Shown: piece by piece, positions 10,660-21,869 of the stretch
Position numbering within the stretch: the first letter of the stretch is position 1
How the letters are laid out: every line of letters begins with the position of its first letter
From: Diaporthe sp. PMI_573
Taxonomy: Eukaryota > Ascomycota > Sordariomycetes > Diaporthales > Diaporthaceae
DNA: 64,000 nucleotides
Direction: 5' to 3'
Assembly: GCA_021399435.1 (NCBI GenBank)
Contig: JAJTUP010000001.1
Span: 1,178,001-1,242,000 of the forward strand
Translations under genes and position numbers: made by a program
The notes under the pieces: generated by a model
Databases searched by the model: none
Seen by the model: the letters and a program-made list of their open reading frames with translations, nothing else
Told to the model about the DNA's origin: nothing

Positions 10660-11237
10660 CTATTCAGAATTCTGCGTTGGCACCAAGCCATTTTTGCTGA
10701 CGCCCCAAAGTTGAATCACAGCAGCTCTTGGTGACCTCCATGAATGATTAATCATCATATCAGAATACAAGACATCCAGGATTTCCAAAAGGAACTTGTT
10801 TTGGTAGCCGTGGCCTCGGCTCCTTGCAGCATCGTATTTAGTCCCACCCACCAAAGAGATCTCCCCAAAGTGTAATTCTATCCGTTTACCCCTGTAATCC
10901 GAGTCCGAATCCGAGTCCGATGGCTTAAGAATTATGCAAACGGTTCGTACACGAATACCACACATTATGAGCCCAAGTGGATTTGTCTGGCGATATAAGA
11001 GAATATGTCCCACATCTCCACCTTTTCCGGTCTCTCGTGCTTCTTGTCGGAACGCCTCTACCTTGGCAGGAGTGGATTTTGAGTCTTGAATGGCCTTGAT
11101 ATCAAAGCCGCACTGAAGACAACTTGAAAATAAGGAGCAGCCTGGCCAAGTTTATATAGTCAGTGGCCAAGTACTTTGGCAGACCAACAGACAAGGACAC
11201 GAACATCACCACCACGTGTGCCAGTCATACACTTACG
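10660..11237 (-). CDS. Unknown protein, 5' end incomplete
   Basis: A 151-codon exon (10660-11112) opens after a pyrimidine-rich GTCTTCAG acceptor with CGFDIKAIQDSKSTPAKVEA and runs to TAG at 10660. An exon upstream ends at 11237 with the coding-like DGRGVLITLYGP before a GTAAGT donor, and the phases agree (0/0). A Ser-Asp repeat (SDSDSDSD) sits mid-protein. No start codon or first exon was found, and the gene stops beside the AT-rich island, so it may be a truncated remnant. Family not recognised. Confidence 0.4.
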
Positions 11238-11575
11238 GGTCCATATAAAGTAATCAATACGCCCCGGCCATCATAAGCGTACTTTGTTTAGAGACCCCCT
11301 GTAATCAGTCCCAAATCATCTTTAGGAATAGTAAATGCATGGTACATAGATAACCTGGGGTAACATCGGGTATCCAGGCGGAAATATGGACAAATCAATT
11401 CCCCATCGACTAATCAACTCCGCAATTAGAAATTAGTCCCTCTAGCTGATTCGCCACCGGCTCGTTGCTTGGCGCAACAGGTCGCTACGACCGACTCGGA
11501 TTCAGGGTGTTAAAATTCGAGAGCTTAAACTCAAATCTACCACATACAAGGAAGCGTTGCAATACCTCCGACACA

Positions 11576-11820
11576 ATGACCGAAATATCTTACAGCCAGA
11601 CTGAACAAGGTCCTTCAGCTTGGGGCGTCAGAATTTCCAGCCGCCACGTTTTCTATCCTATCGAAACGGTTTCACAGAAGGGGATCCATCCGGATATGAC
11701 GCTGATGATTTCATTTTTGGTCCTACGGCAATGTCTGAGACGGTTGACAAGGAATTCAGAACCAAGAGGCGGTATGATAATAATGTACAACGCTCTCGTC
11801 TAATACCACGGCAACAATAG
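11576..11820 (+). other. Possible small gene or remnant, unknown
   Basis: An ATG at 11576 starts MTEISYSQTEQG. The coding-like signal then continues in another frame (FTEGDPSGYDADDFIFGPTA, then AMSETVDKEFRTKRRYDNN) to TAG at 11818-11820. The change of frame near 11630 has no intron of workable size, so it may be a broken gene. It is transcribed away from the fragment at 10660-11237. Confidence 0.25.
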
Positions 11821-12064
11821 CTTTTGCGTCCTTCGGGGCTTCTTTCCTTCCTCGTATTTATACTCAATTTTTCTCATCAAAAAAATATTGCTCTTTCACA
11901 GGAGTTGTGTGCACCAGCTGCTTTTCTCACACGTGTGGTGAATGTGCCTGTCCTTGCGCCCTTCCCTTGCCTCGTTTGTGCCCTCATCAGTGACAAACGT
12001 CCTCTCATATGGCACCACTGAGGAGAAGATGCTGCCCATGCCCTTCTCAGCCCTAGCTGAAATC

Positions 12065-13843
12065 CTACGCTGGGATGTCAGAAGCCCACGATGACTCTGT
12101 AGGCACTTCTGACTCCTCACCGCTGTCATCGACGTTGAGCTCCCTCGTCTTGGTGTTCCACCGCTTGCTCTTGGATCTCTTGCTCTTCGAAGGCTTCTTG
12201 ACCGGACCCTTTCCCTTGGATGTCTTGTTCGAATTCTTGCTCTCCGGAGTCGAGCTGGACTTTTGAGATCTCGGGTGTCTGAAGTGACCAACCGGCGGGA
12301 GGCCAGGGCCAGTCTTGATCGATTCTTGACGCTTGTTTGGCATGGACGGTGCCGAGTTCTCGATGCTCTTGCGTGGGGTGTCGTCGTCGACATCCTTCAA
12401 CCACGCATTCACAGCCGCCCTACCACGCGGGACGGTCTGCGAAGCCGGGGTCAAGGAGCTGGACCGAACAGGTTTGGACCCAGTGACGTTGCCAGTGGAG
12501 CCGAAAAGCTTGTTGACCCTCGCCTGGACCCGCGGGCTCATCTTCATGGTCACCAGACCAGGTCGGAGCTGCCGGCGCTGCTCGGCAAGGGCCTCCTCCT
12601 TTTCCTTCTCAAGGTTTCGGACACGCTCTCGGAGGGCGAGGACGTCACGAGCGAGTTGGTCATTCGCGACTCTCATAGTAGCGCGTTGTTCCTGCAGCGC
12701 TTTGTTCAGATCGACGTCCTTGTTGATGTGGAATCCCTCGAACTGTGTCCACTTCGCCTTGGACTCGATGTGTTCGTGCTTTCGGGAGGCTGTCGGGCGA
12801 GACTCTTTCGTCTCATCGAGGTCTGGCTCAGCCCTCTTGTGCTTGCCAAGAGCCGATGGGGTCGACTGCCTTGCGCCTGGGTTCGCATTCCTCTCAAACA
12901 TCGTCAGGGAAGACATGGCTTGGGTGGGACTGAAAGGACCGTCCAGATCCATGGCGTCCTGGCAATTGAGCCATGAGCTATTTCCGCCACGGCCCCGGCC
13001 TACGGTGCTGGCTCCGGAGTTAGGACGCGACGGCGGTCCAGGAGGTGGCAGCGTTGCGCCACGCCGGGACGTGGTGGCACGAGGGCGAGGGCCGCCTCCT
13101 CCCCGAGTGGTTGTTGCGGCAGTGAGGGCGCCTTGAGTAGCGAAGGCAGATCCACCTCCCGTGCCTGTTTCGGCGAAGGATGAGGACGGACGATTCGCGT
13201 GGCTCGTAAAGAGTTTCTGCACGTTTCGGCTCGATTGGCCGGCCGCAGGCGGAACAACAGTAGTCATGGAGTTGCTTGGTCTGGCGATGGTGGACCAGTC
13301 CTGGGACAACATTGCTTGAAAATGCTTGACGGCTTCCCACGTCTCTCGAGCAAGGTCCGTAGTAGTTGTGTCCCCCTTTTCAGTTGGTAGCGCTGTACGG
13401 GCTTGGTCCAAGACATTCTCCGTGAACAGCTGGAGACATCTCTTGATGGCCATGGCCGAGAACCTCGAAAAATGCCGATCGGACTTGGCAAGTGCGGTCT
13501 TGATCTCGTCGAAGACCTCGTCGGGAAGATTCCGAATGCCGTTCTCGCGCAGCATCGTCTCGCCATTGGGCAGTCGCCATTCGAAGAACAGTATGGCGGC
13601 TCTGAAGATGAACCGGAGTCGCCGGGCGCTGGTACGCATGTCGACGTTCGGGGTGGCTTTGTTGAGGCTTCGTACGATGATGACAGGCTCTAGCATCATG
13701 AAGACCTCGGGGTCTTGGTCCATGTCGACCGTCGTATCACAGTGCTCGAGTCGCTTGAATCCCGGCATTCGCAGGTTGTCGTTTGCATGACGGACGGCGA
13801 TGATGCCGGACTGCTTGAGGATTCTCACGTCTTCGGCGGTCAT
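12065..13843 (-). CDS. Large hypothetical protein with coiled coil and basic tail
   Basis: A single exon encodes 592 residues. Residues 1-160 look globular and helical. About 180-300 is Ser/Thr/Pro/Gly-rich with RGGGGPRPRATTSRRG. A heptad-like segment at about 385-440 (LNKALQEQRATMRVANDQLA...LREVRNLEKEKEEALAEQ-type) predicts a coiled coil. The last 90 residues are Lys/Ser-rich (KKPSKSKRSKSKRWNTK), suggesting nuclear location or nucleic-acid binding. A likely 5' exon at about 14092-14284 (HFLSSIISEPSHRLIARSLL...) can be joined in phase through a GTGCGT donor and a GTCAAG acceptor just before the ATG, so the true protein may be longer. No named domain recognised. Confidence 0.6.
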   Translation of the reverse strand: MTAEDVRILKQSGIIAVRHANDNLRMPGFKRLEHCDTTVDMDQDPEVFMMLEPVIIVRSLNKATPNVDMRTSARRLRFIFRAAILFFEWRLPNGETMLRENGIRNLPDEVFDEIKTALAKSDRHFSRFSAMAIKRCLQLFTENVLDQARTALPTEKGDTTTTDLARETWEAVKHFQAMLSQDWSTIARPSNSMTTVVPPAAGQSSRNVQKLFTSHANRPSSSFAETGTGGGSAFATQGALTAATTTRGGGGPRPRATTSRRGATLPPPGPPSRPNSGASTVGRGRGGNSSWLNCQDAMDLDGPFSPTQAMSSLTMFERNANPGARQSTPSALGKHKRAEPDLDETKESRPTASRKHEHIESKAKWTQFEGFHINKDVDLNKALQEQRATMRVANDQLARDVLALRERVRNLEKEKEEALAEQRRQLRPGLVTMKMSPRVQARVNKLFGSTGNVTGSKPVRSSSLTPASQTVPRGRAAVNAWLKDVDDDTPRKSIENSAPSMPNKRQESIKTGPGLPPVGHFRHPRSQKSSSTPESKNSNKTSKGKGPVKKPSKSKRSKSKRWNTKTRELNVDDSGEESEVPTESSWASDIPA

Positions 13844-14284
13844 TTTGTCGGTCGTTTGTAATGGATCCTTGACAACCGAGTAAGTTAGATTGAATTCGTA
13901 GATGAATGGGGGACACTATTTCCACCGGGAATCAAAGGGCACAGAGAAGGGAGATGATGGTAGAGAATGTGGCAACTTAGTGCTGGGCCTGAAACGGCAA
14001 TGGTGTTTACTTTACAAGATGTACGTGCTGATGAAGATCCGTTGGTGTTAAGGGATACGCAGAGGTTGAGTTAGATAGAATAGAGTACGCACCTTTTGAT
14101 GGCTTCGATGAAGCCACTTGTGTGCTGCTTGAAGATGTGAAGGCTGTTGGGCCCAGAGTAGTTGGCAAGCGTCGAGTAGTGATCGGGCGATGAGTCTGTG
14201 AGAAGGTTCGGAGATAATGGAAGATAGGAAGTGGTGGAGAAGTACTGAATACGGAAGATCTTGTTCGTATTCGTAGGAAGTCAA

Positions 14285-15197
14285 CAGTACTGTGGAAAGC
14301 TGGTGTCAGAGATGGTGTTGTGTTGGTCGAGGTTGAAGCCAGGAGATGGTTAGAATCGGGGATTATGTATTAGCAAGCTAGCTCCGTCAAACAGTGAATT
14401 TAGCGAGAAGGGGCAAAAGTGAAGCTATCATGTTCTCGATCCAAGTGAATGCCAGCAGCAGCTCAGTTACGTCACATGCAGTCACGGAACCTAGCTAGGT
14501 GTAACCATTCACAGGTCACCGGTGTTCACTCCAGACCGAGTCTGAAAGAAGATTCACTTAAGTCAGCAGTGGTGATTATTTGGTTTCACTGCCAGGGAGA
14601 CGTTCTGGCTCCAAGATCCCAAACTGCGGCCCGAACGTGTCACAGAATCAAGCACCGTGACTCTGTTCAAGAGGAACAACCTGGATGCTCGACTTATGCC
14701 CGTGGTGAGAAGGTCACGACGGGAAATGCATAGCCTTGCCCCAGCATCGAATATAAGTGAGGTGGCCGGGCAGAGCAAAAGTCTTGACAGATAGATCTTC
14801 GAATTTTAAATTTTACCTACACAGAAGCAGTGCATGGTCCTCTGTGTGTCTGCAAAACCATCATGGGTTGCTCAATGATCGCTTGAGCTGATTATGGACC
14901 GGAACTAAACTAAGAAGGGTTGGGCTCAAAGGCCAGGAGGAGATGAGGAGATGATCGAAGCCTCAGTCTGCCCACTGGCTGTCTTCATATTTCTGTCCTA
15001 CAGGATAGTGTCACTAGAGAGCGGCTGAAAGCCATGGTGACAACGTTGGATGACTCCCGGGCTCTTTTCCTCGGCTGTGTCATCCAAGTCTGCTCAATTA
15101 ACTATTTGTTAAAGTGACTTCACCAACTAGCTTCCGAAGATTGTGCCACCAGCAGCAAGCAACAGCATCATGAGATACTGTGCCGACCCCAGGACCA
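14285..15197. other. Intergenic region, nothing recognised
   Basis: It separates the 5' side of the coiled-coil gene from the 3' end of the aspartic protease gene. No conserved protein, RNA gene or repeat was seen. Confidence 0.4.
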
Positions 15198-16582
15198 TCA
15201 GGTGACGTGGCTTCCGCCGAAGCCTGGTAGCCCCGGCAGCTTGCCCCAACCAATGCGCAGACCAACACCGTCCCACACCGTGTAGTACTTATCAAGCAGT
15301 GGAGAACCAACGACCCAAAGACCAGTGCCGTTGTAGAGCATTTCGCTCTCATCGGTTGGGCTGTTGAAGAGCGCCTGACATATTCCCGGGCGGCCTGGGT
15401 ACTCTCCAAGGTTGAAATAGCTCTTTGGAATGGTGACATTCAAAGCCTCGGCGCCGGTCCCCAGCGTGAATGTCAAGTCGGGGGAGATGCTCGCAATGAT
15501 GGTGCACGGAGCGCCCCAGGCTCCTGAAAGGTTTATCTGGGTGATTCTCGGAGATATCTTGGCATAAATGCCCTTCGTAACGGCATGGCGAGGTGTCTGA
15601 ATGAACGCAGTGGCTGTGTCCAAGATTGCGTAGCTGAAAGGGGCAAAGGCCGGGGAACCGTCAGAGGTGTTGCCACTCAGCATCTTGCCATTGGCGTAGA
15701 TGGCGGATTGATCGATGACATATGAACGAAAGTCCTTGGTGGCAGCAACGTTGAGACTGGTCCAAGTGATGTTGCCCTCCACCTTGGACTCGTCTATTCC
15801 GCCGAGGGTGACCTGACCACCCGCGAGATCGCGAGGCGGGGTGTACAAGGAGAATAACGGAGACTCCAGCTGCCCATCTTCGACGAGGTTCCAAAACCAC
15901 GGAGTCTCGTTGAGCGATGTATCGTGGATTCCCATTCCCAATATGCCCGAGATTGGCGACTTGTCTGGCTTGTCCCAGGCCATAGTCCCAGCGTATGTAT
16001 GGCACAAGGCAAAGTGTTGGCCATCCACCTTCAGCTTACCCCAGCTGAGGGAGACGGCGTCGTGCACGTGCGTGCATGTCAGTTTCTCAGGCCGGGGCAA
16101 TGGGATGGAGTCGGCACCCGTGGCGAAGGTGAAGTTGGCCTCTGTGCCGGGAAGGGCAGAGAATGTGCTGGACTTGTCGGGGTCGAACAGTGTGAGGTTG
16201 GCACAGGTGGTGCAATTGCTTTGCGGTAGGAAAAGCAGAGATGATCCAGTGTCAAAGAGGGCAGTCCTAGCGTGATCTACTGTTAGGGCTTGAACCAAAC
16301 AGCTGAACGAGTCTCGTTTGGATCGAGACAGACTCACAAGTACTGAGGTGGAGTACCGACCGAGATTGTCGTGTACCACTGCGGCAGGATGCCAGTCAGC
16401 TCCTTATACGGCAGATGGAGTCAAATCTGATGGCTTACCTGGTTGTCTGTCCGGCTGAACCAGTCCGTGACGGGCACATCGACACCAGAGTTGTTGAATG
16501 CACGTGAGTAGAGCGGGAGGGTGATAGTATCCGCCGACACCAAGGCCATCACGGTCGAAAGCGCCAATAGCATGAAATGCAT
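15198..16582 (-). CDS. Secreted pepsin-like aspartic protease (A1 family)
   Basis: Three exons (16439-16582, 16338-16378, 15198-16266) with introns of 60 and 71 nt give 417 residues. The first exon supplies a signal peptide (MHFMLLALSTVMALVSA); the second gives WYTTISVGTPPQY; the third begins L-TALFDTGSSLLFLP. The DTGSS catalytic motif, the substrate-side WYTTISVGTP strand and the C-terminal VVGSPLLDKYYTVWD (normally ILGDxFLxxxYxVFD) place it in pepsin family A1. It should be extracellular and cut proteins at acid pH. The second active-site motif reads ILDTATAFI rather than DTG or DSG: the Asp is kept but Gly is Ala. Several N-x-S/T sites are present. Confidence 0.85.
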
Positions 16583-16988
16583 GATGGCGATGGGTTTTTG
16601 ACGGCGATGCCTATGAGGTTGACCCGTTTGCTGATTTGCAGAGAATGCCTTTCGGAACCGTTAAACTGTTGGGCTCAAATCTGGAAAGAGCACCTGGGCA
16701 TGTTTCCGAGGAAGGGGTCGAGCTGTGACCAACGGGACCCATCACTGGGTTCATTCAGATGGTTTATCTTATCAGCCCAACTGAAGCCATTTCGTAACTT
16801 TGCAAGCAGTACTACCAAGGGTTCATTATCACTTTCGTATCAGATCTTTGTCTTCCCGCCACCAGCAGCCTCGCAGTATGATGATGTTGATGATGATATA
16901 CTGATACTAATCGACAATCATCTTTTGAGATAGACCGTCAATACGAGAATCTACCTGACACCGGCCCTCTCATTTACGCTCAGACAGA
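16583..16988. other. Protease 5' region; short GAT microsatellite
   Basis: It lies between the start of the protease gene and the stop codon of the next minus-strand gene. A GATGATG-type run at about 16880-16903 is the only notable feature. Confidence 0.4.
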
Positions 16989-17806
16989 TTACAAGTTGTA
17001 GGTGTGAGCCTGGACATTTATAGTCTCAACGGTGAAGACCTTGTTATCCTCCGTCTTGAGACCGGTGGAAGTCACCTCGTTGATTCCCAGGGTGCCAGCA
17101 AAAGTGGTGTCCGCCGCATTCAGGATCACCGTCGTATCGACGTACTCTGCACGACCTCGTCAGCTTTCAAATTTGGAACAAGCAAAATGTTTGCGAGAAC
17201 ATCACGCACTGTGGGCAAGAGCAGTGCCGGTACAGGCCTGGGCCTGGCACTCGACTGCGGTTCCCCAGCCTTGGGCCTGGCCCGAGCTGGTGGACAGGGT
17301 CGAGACCTGCTTGCCGTTGAGATAGACTGTCTGGTCGTACTCGCTCGTGTCATCGTTGAACACGTCTGCCGGACAAAGTCAGCAACATTCCTCCCCGGAG
17401 GGGGCCACCGGGTAGCTGCCGGCGGTTCAGACCTACAGTGCATAGTGACCTGGTCGCCCGCGTCGGCGGGGATCATCTTGCCGCCCAGCTGCGTGTCCTG
17501 CAGAGTGCTAGCCCAGATGCACCACTGGCCGGAGGTGGCGCCGTCGCAGTTGGCGCTGGGGTCAGTGAAGGACACGGCCAGCGCCTGGATTAGGTCGCCG
17601 CCGCTGGTGCCCATGCCCGGCCAGAGCGCGAGGCGTTCCACCTGCGGGGTTGGCACCTTGGGGAGCACAATAGTCGTGTTGGCCTCGCGGATCCAGGACT
17701 GGGTGGGGCCGAGGGAGAAGGCAGGGCCGAAGCCGATGGTGTCGTCGTTGGCGGCGTGAGCGACGGCCGCAAGAGCGGCAAGGAAGGCGATCTTGGCAGC
17801 AGGCAT
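16989..17806 (-). CDS. Small secreted protein, possible concanavalin-like/eqolisin-like fold
   Basis: Three exons (17437-17806, 17210-17365, 16989-17146) with introns of 71 and 63 nt give 227 residues. The start gives a clear signal peptide (MPAAKIAFLAALAAVAHA). The mature part has a GPTQSWIREANTTIVLPK strand, two Cys pairs (ANCDGATSGQWCIW and VECQAQAC), a GGKMIPADAGDQVTMHYVFN segment and a C-terminal SxGLKTEDNKVFTVETINVQ. The alternation of short beta-strands and the aGDqv...v pattern resemble the jelly-roll of A4 (eqolisin) peptidases, but the catalytic Gln/Glu pair cannot be assigned with confidence. Treat it as a secreted protein of unknown function. Confidence 0.7.
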
Positions 17807-18901
17807 TTTTATTTCTGTCTTGTTTGAGGAATTTCGGTGCCGGACTCGGAAGCGAAGGACTAATATGGGTTTATGGGGTGATATTTTGTACAGAAAAGCA
17901 AGTATATACAAGTGCAGTAAAGTAAACGATTGTGAGCGCGCCGGGCACCGGGAGGAAAACGAGTTCGGGTAGGAAGAGACCAGAGTAGGTTCTGATTAAT
18001 GAATATGAGCGCTGATGGAGTGGTCCTCCCTTTTATACGTCTACATAGCATGGTGGTTGTTTCTATTCAGAGTGAACCCATCGTAGTGCCCCAGTTCTTT
18101 GCTCCAATCAGATCTCATGTTCGGGCTGGATCACTCTATCAGAGGCTCCTCTATTTGCCCCATTCGTTGTTTCGAAACGGGTAATTTCATGCCAAGGGAT
18201 GAATTCTCCACCAAATCGGTTGCTTCAATCTTTGGCTCGGTTTGGTAGTTTCAGAGTCAGTAGCAACATGAGTAAGTTTACGTTAGGTTCAATCTCGACC
18301 GATTCAGAATAGACTCTGGTAGTCATACGCCGGGAACATGTCTTTTCTGGAGTTTTCGGCAATGTTCAACAAGTGGCCGTAGGCAGTCTCGTCTGTCAAA
18401 GACGGCCAACTGAGCAGCCAGGAATGTCCCGTCAACTACATCGTAGGACTCAATGCTACCATTTCGAGTTGCACTACCGTGGAGCCGATGCGTACAGCTG
18501 ATAATCAATGTTCCACTTCTATGGGAGGATTGAGAAATGCCCAACCTCAACTTCTGATGTCGATTTGTGCCCCCATTGCCATAAAGACATGAAAGCCCTC
18601 GCACCATAATGTTCAGCTTTCAAGCACGTAGAGGTATAATGGCTAGGCATAACAAATGGTAGCTTTCGTGTTCGAGCAATGGTGTGCGTCGATAGGCAGC
18701 TCTTCAATCAAGGCTTCAGCCAAGTTCAGTCCTTCACTCCAAAGCTGTAGGCAGATTCCACACCACCTGTGTCCTTCAGGAGGAGAACAGCAGTGGGATC
18801 ACAGTTAAAAACCCCACACAGCGGCAGGAGCGGAGCGGAAGGCGTATGCATATGCAGTGATATTTACGGTGAGCCATTCGTATGCCCACTCGCGAGGTGT
18901 A
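17807..18901. other. Intergenic region, no gene seen
   Basis: It holds the promoter side of the small secreted protein and the 3' flank of the Zn2Cys6 gene. Only short, unconvincing frames are present. Confidence 0.4.
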
Positions 18902-21046
18902 TCAGCCCACCTTCGCCCACTCTCCCCTCAAGTCCTCAATTAGACTCGCCATAGGCCACCCAGTGCGCCCCTCGCACCGCCGGATGAGCTCCAGGATGAC
19001 CTCCCTCTTTCCCTCATCCTGCGTGCACAGCCCAGCTCCAAACAGACACTGCGCCGAAAGGATCTGACATCCCTCATCCTTCAGCTCCAAGGCAATACCG
19101 CAAATGCTATCCACAGCCTTGGAAAGAACCCGCTGCGTCTTCAGATAACCTTGAAACCCAGTAGCCTCGACGGCAGGGAGGTGCAGCGTGACGAGGATCC
19201 GGGCAAAGTGGTAGACCTGTATGGCGACTGCGAATCGCGGCGGGTGAATCCAGATGGGCTTGAAGACTGACCCAGCAACAGCGGACCTGCTGGGGAGCGG
19301 CCAGTATTCCGGGCCGATGAAGCTCCTCCAACGCTCCAGAGCCGCCAGGAGCGCCTCGCCTGATTCTATTTTGTCGGTGATGGACAGCGCCGCTGATGTG
19401 ACATGCGCGCAATAGTTCACTGACTGTGACAGCAGATACACAGCCCTATTAGCCAGTTCCTCTTGCCCCAGCTCGGTCAAGTCTGGGACGGGCTTCCAGA
19501 AGCTGAAACAAGCCCTCCGTTCTCTGAATGCCGCCCACAAATCTTGCCTCAGCCACGCCCACCAGACGGCCTGCCTTAGGCCTCCGGAGGCTCCATGGAC
19601 CTCTTGAGAGCGCTGGATCCAGAAGACACCCCTGAGATGGCGTTTCCAGTTGCTGTTGGAATCGTCGAGCATCTCGTAGGTCGATATTATTATGGCAGTT
19701 GCAAGAAGCTCCTCCGAGCGGGTGTAGGAGGTGTATTGCAGGGCTTGTTGGAGATAGTGGAGGGCCTCGTAATAGTATTGAATGGGGATGTTGGCGTCTA
19801 ATTGGCTGTTACCAGGGGACGTTGACACCTGGATGGTTTGTGCTGTGGCGTGACGGGATGATAGGGCCAGGATGGCTTTCATAAGACCGAGATTTCGTAA
19901 CTAATTACTCGAGATACCGAGGTCAGAGGGAGAAAGCTTCACATTAACCGGACGAGGAGTTTTCCAGTATCTAGACGTACTGCTAGCCTTGTTGCATGCG
20001 TGGAGAAATGTTTCAAGGGGTCAAACACATCCAGCCACAGTGCAGCCCGTTCAGCAAATGTGCGAAACAGCTCGACCTCTTCATTCTGGAGACAGATATC
20101 TTGGTCGAGTTGCCATGCATGTCGTTCTCCCGCGGCAACATCATGGGCTTGTACGTGTTGTTGTAGTCTTGAAAACCCACTTCCTGCAAGCCCTGTCTGT
20201 ATCTGGGCCTGGGAGACAGCGGCGTTTAAGCTCTGCAGGTCCGGCTGAGAAGCATTGTGATCAAAGTTGAGGTCACCTGGTACTGGGCTGGGATACCGAG
20301 TTGGAGGCAATGAAAAATCTTTGTCTGCCTGAGCGGCGTCTGTTGCTAACAGGTCCAGCCATCGTGTTGAGGCAAGATCGGTGGTGAGGTATTCCGAAAG
20401 AATTGTGTCTGGAGTGTTGTAGACCGTTTGAGTATGGTTGGCATCATCAAAGCTCACCTGCCCTCTGACTTCTTGAACTCCACCGGTGAATGGATCATTG
20501 TCAGGCTCCTCATGTCTGACATGTGAGCGTTCTGGTGACGCACGCCGTACAGTGTCGGGCACCACATGCAGCGAGGTCACAGCGAGTGTTGGGCCAGGCG
20601 AGCCGTCATTCGTGTCTATGGCTCCTTGTTCACTGGGGAAGATTGGGGCATCGCTTTCCCCTGTTGTTGGCCCTATTCGGGCCGGCTGGGTACGGTCGAT
20701 GGAACTCGTGGTAGAGCTTGTCCCTACACTGGCATAGAGGCACTCCCTGCTGGATTTGGAACAAGGTCCACATACAGGCTGCGTTTCATCGCATTTCTTG
20801 TGCCTCTTCCGACATGTGAGACTTTGGAAGTCAGCTCGAGCACTTCGATCCACAGGACAATCACTCGGAAACAGATAATGTGGATAGTTAGTCACCGAGA
20901 GGTCTCGGGAGAATGAGACTTCTCGAGGCGACGCATGGGGATCCGCTGATGCCGCACTCTACTCACCAGCCAGTCACAGTTCTCAAACCTCTGCCACGAG
21001 GCTTACGGGTCCTTTTTCTGGGCCCAGCATTCTCCGGACGTTGCAT
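18902..21046 (-). CDS. Zn2Cys6 fungal transcription factor
   Basis: Three exons (20967-21046, 19981-20821, 18902-19900; introns 145 and 80 nt) give 639 residues. The first intron falls inside the zinc cluster: exon 1 ends RTVTG plus TG, and exon 2 supplies T, rebuilding C-LT-C-RKRHKK-C-DETQPV-C-GP-C-SKSSRE-C, a textbook C-x2-C-x6-C-x6-C-x2-C-x7-C. A basic segment GPRKRTRKPRGRG precedes it. The C-terminal half (from LMKAILALSSRH) matches the fungal-specific TF region with a helical RxxxDLWxAFRERRACFSF pattern. Such proteins bind CGG triplets in the nucleus, often next to the pathway they control. The neighbours are a sugar-phosphate isomerase and a DAK-family kinase. Target is inferred. Confidence 0.85.
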
Positions 21047-21869
21047 CCTGCTGCAAACACTGACAGTAAGCAACTTTCAGTTGATAGTTATTACCCGGTA
21101 ACGCGGGCAGCACAGGCGGGACGTGGCGAACGAGAACAAGCGCGGCTCGAGGGGAGAGCACTTCGAAAAAATTTGCCTCGGCTCGCGTCCCTCTCTACTC
21201 GCAGCGGTCTTACGCATGAGCTGCATAGCGTCGTCCACTGCTCGCGAACGCACAGAAAGGCTGCGGGGTTTAGCGGGTCTACTTTGACGAGCTTGGAAAA
21301 ATCCGGAGACATTTGGAGGCCGGCTCCACTTCCCCTCAACTTATCCCTGAACGTGGTGAAGCAGGGTACATCGCTGTAGACTATGGTCCGCGTCTCGCGG
21401 CCACTTGATACCATCTCTACGAGGAGATTCTGGCCATGCTATACACAGAAGGGTCCATACAAACCAAAAAAAATATAGAACAAACAGAACAACGCGTTAT
21501 TCCGTTTGAATATATTATTCAATTTTCAATGTACCGACGCACATAGGCACTGCTGCCCAACTCGAACTGGACTGGGCAGTCAACGACAGTAATGGGAATA
21601 TGTCAAATGGTGATACCTTGCGAGCCGGAACCTCGGGATCGATGCGGCAACGCCGAAGATCAATAGCACGTAGATTGGTCAGGCGAGCTCTTAGGCACTC
21701 GGGAGGTTTTCTGATAACGAAAAGAACTCGATAAGGGGTCGATGAGTGACTCCTGTGTCTAGAGTTTTGAAAATTGACACGCTTCTTCATTCAGTGCATT
21801 AAAACTGTTGCTTCTATCCACCTTGACCTTGAGGCGTAATTTGAGTGAATTGTTCTCGCTTCCAGCCGT
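21047..21869. other. Intergenic region between regulator and isomerase
   Basis: Both neighbours are on the minus strand, so this holds the regulator's promoter and the isomerase's 3' end. No further gene was recognised. Confidence 0.4.

Noticed and set aside
12263..13136. Two plus-strand frames of over 230 residues
   Set aside because: Shadows of the 592-residue minus-strand gene; no domains and strand-complementary low complexity.
8312..20000. Possible secondary-metabolite gene cluster around the P450
   Set aside because: No PKS, NRPS, terpene synthase or tailoring partner is present; the neighbours are an orphan protein, a protease and a regulator.
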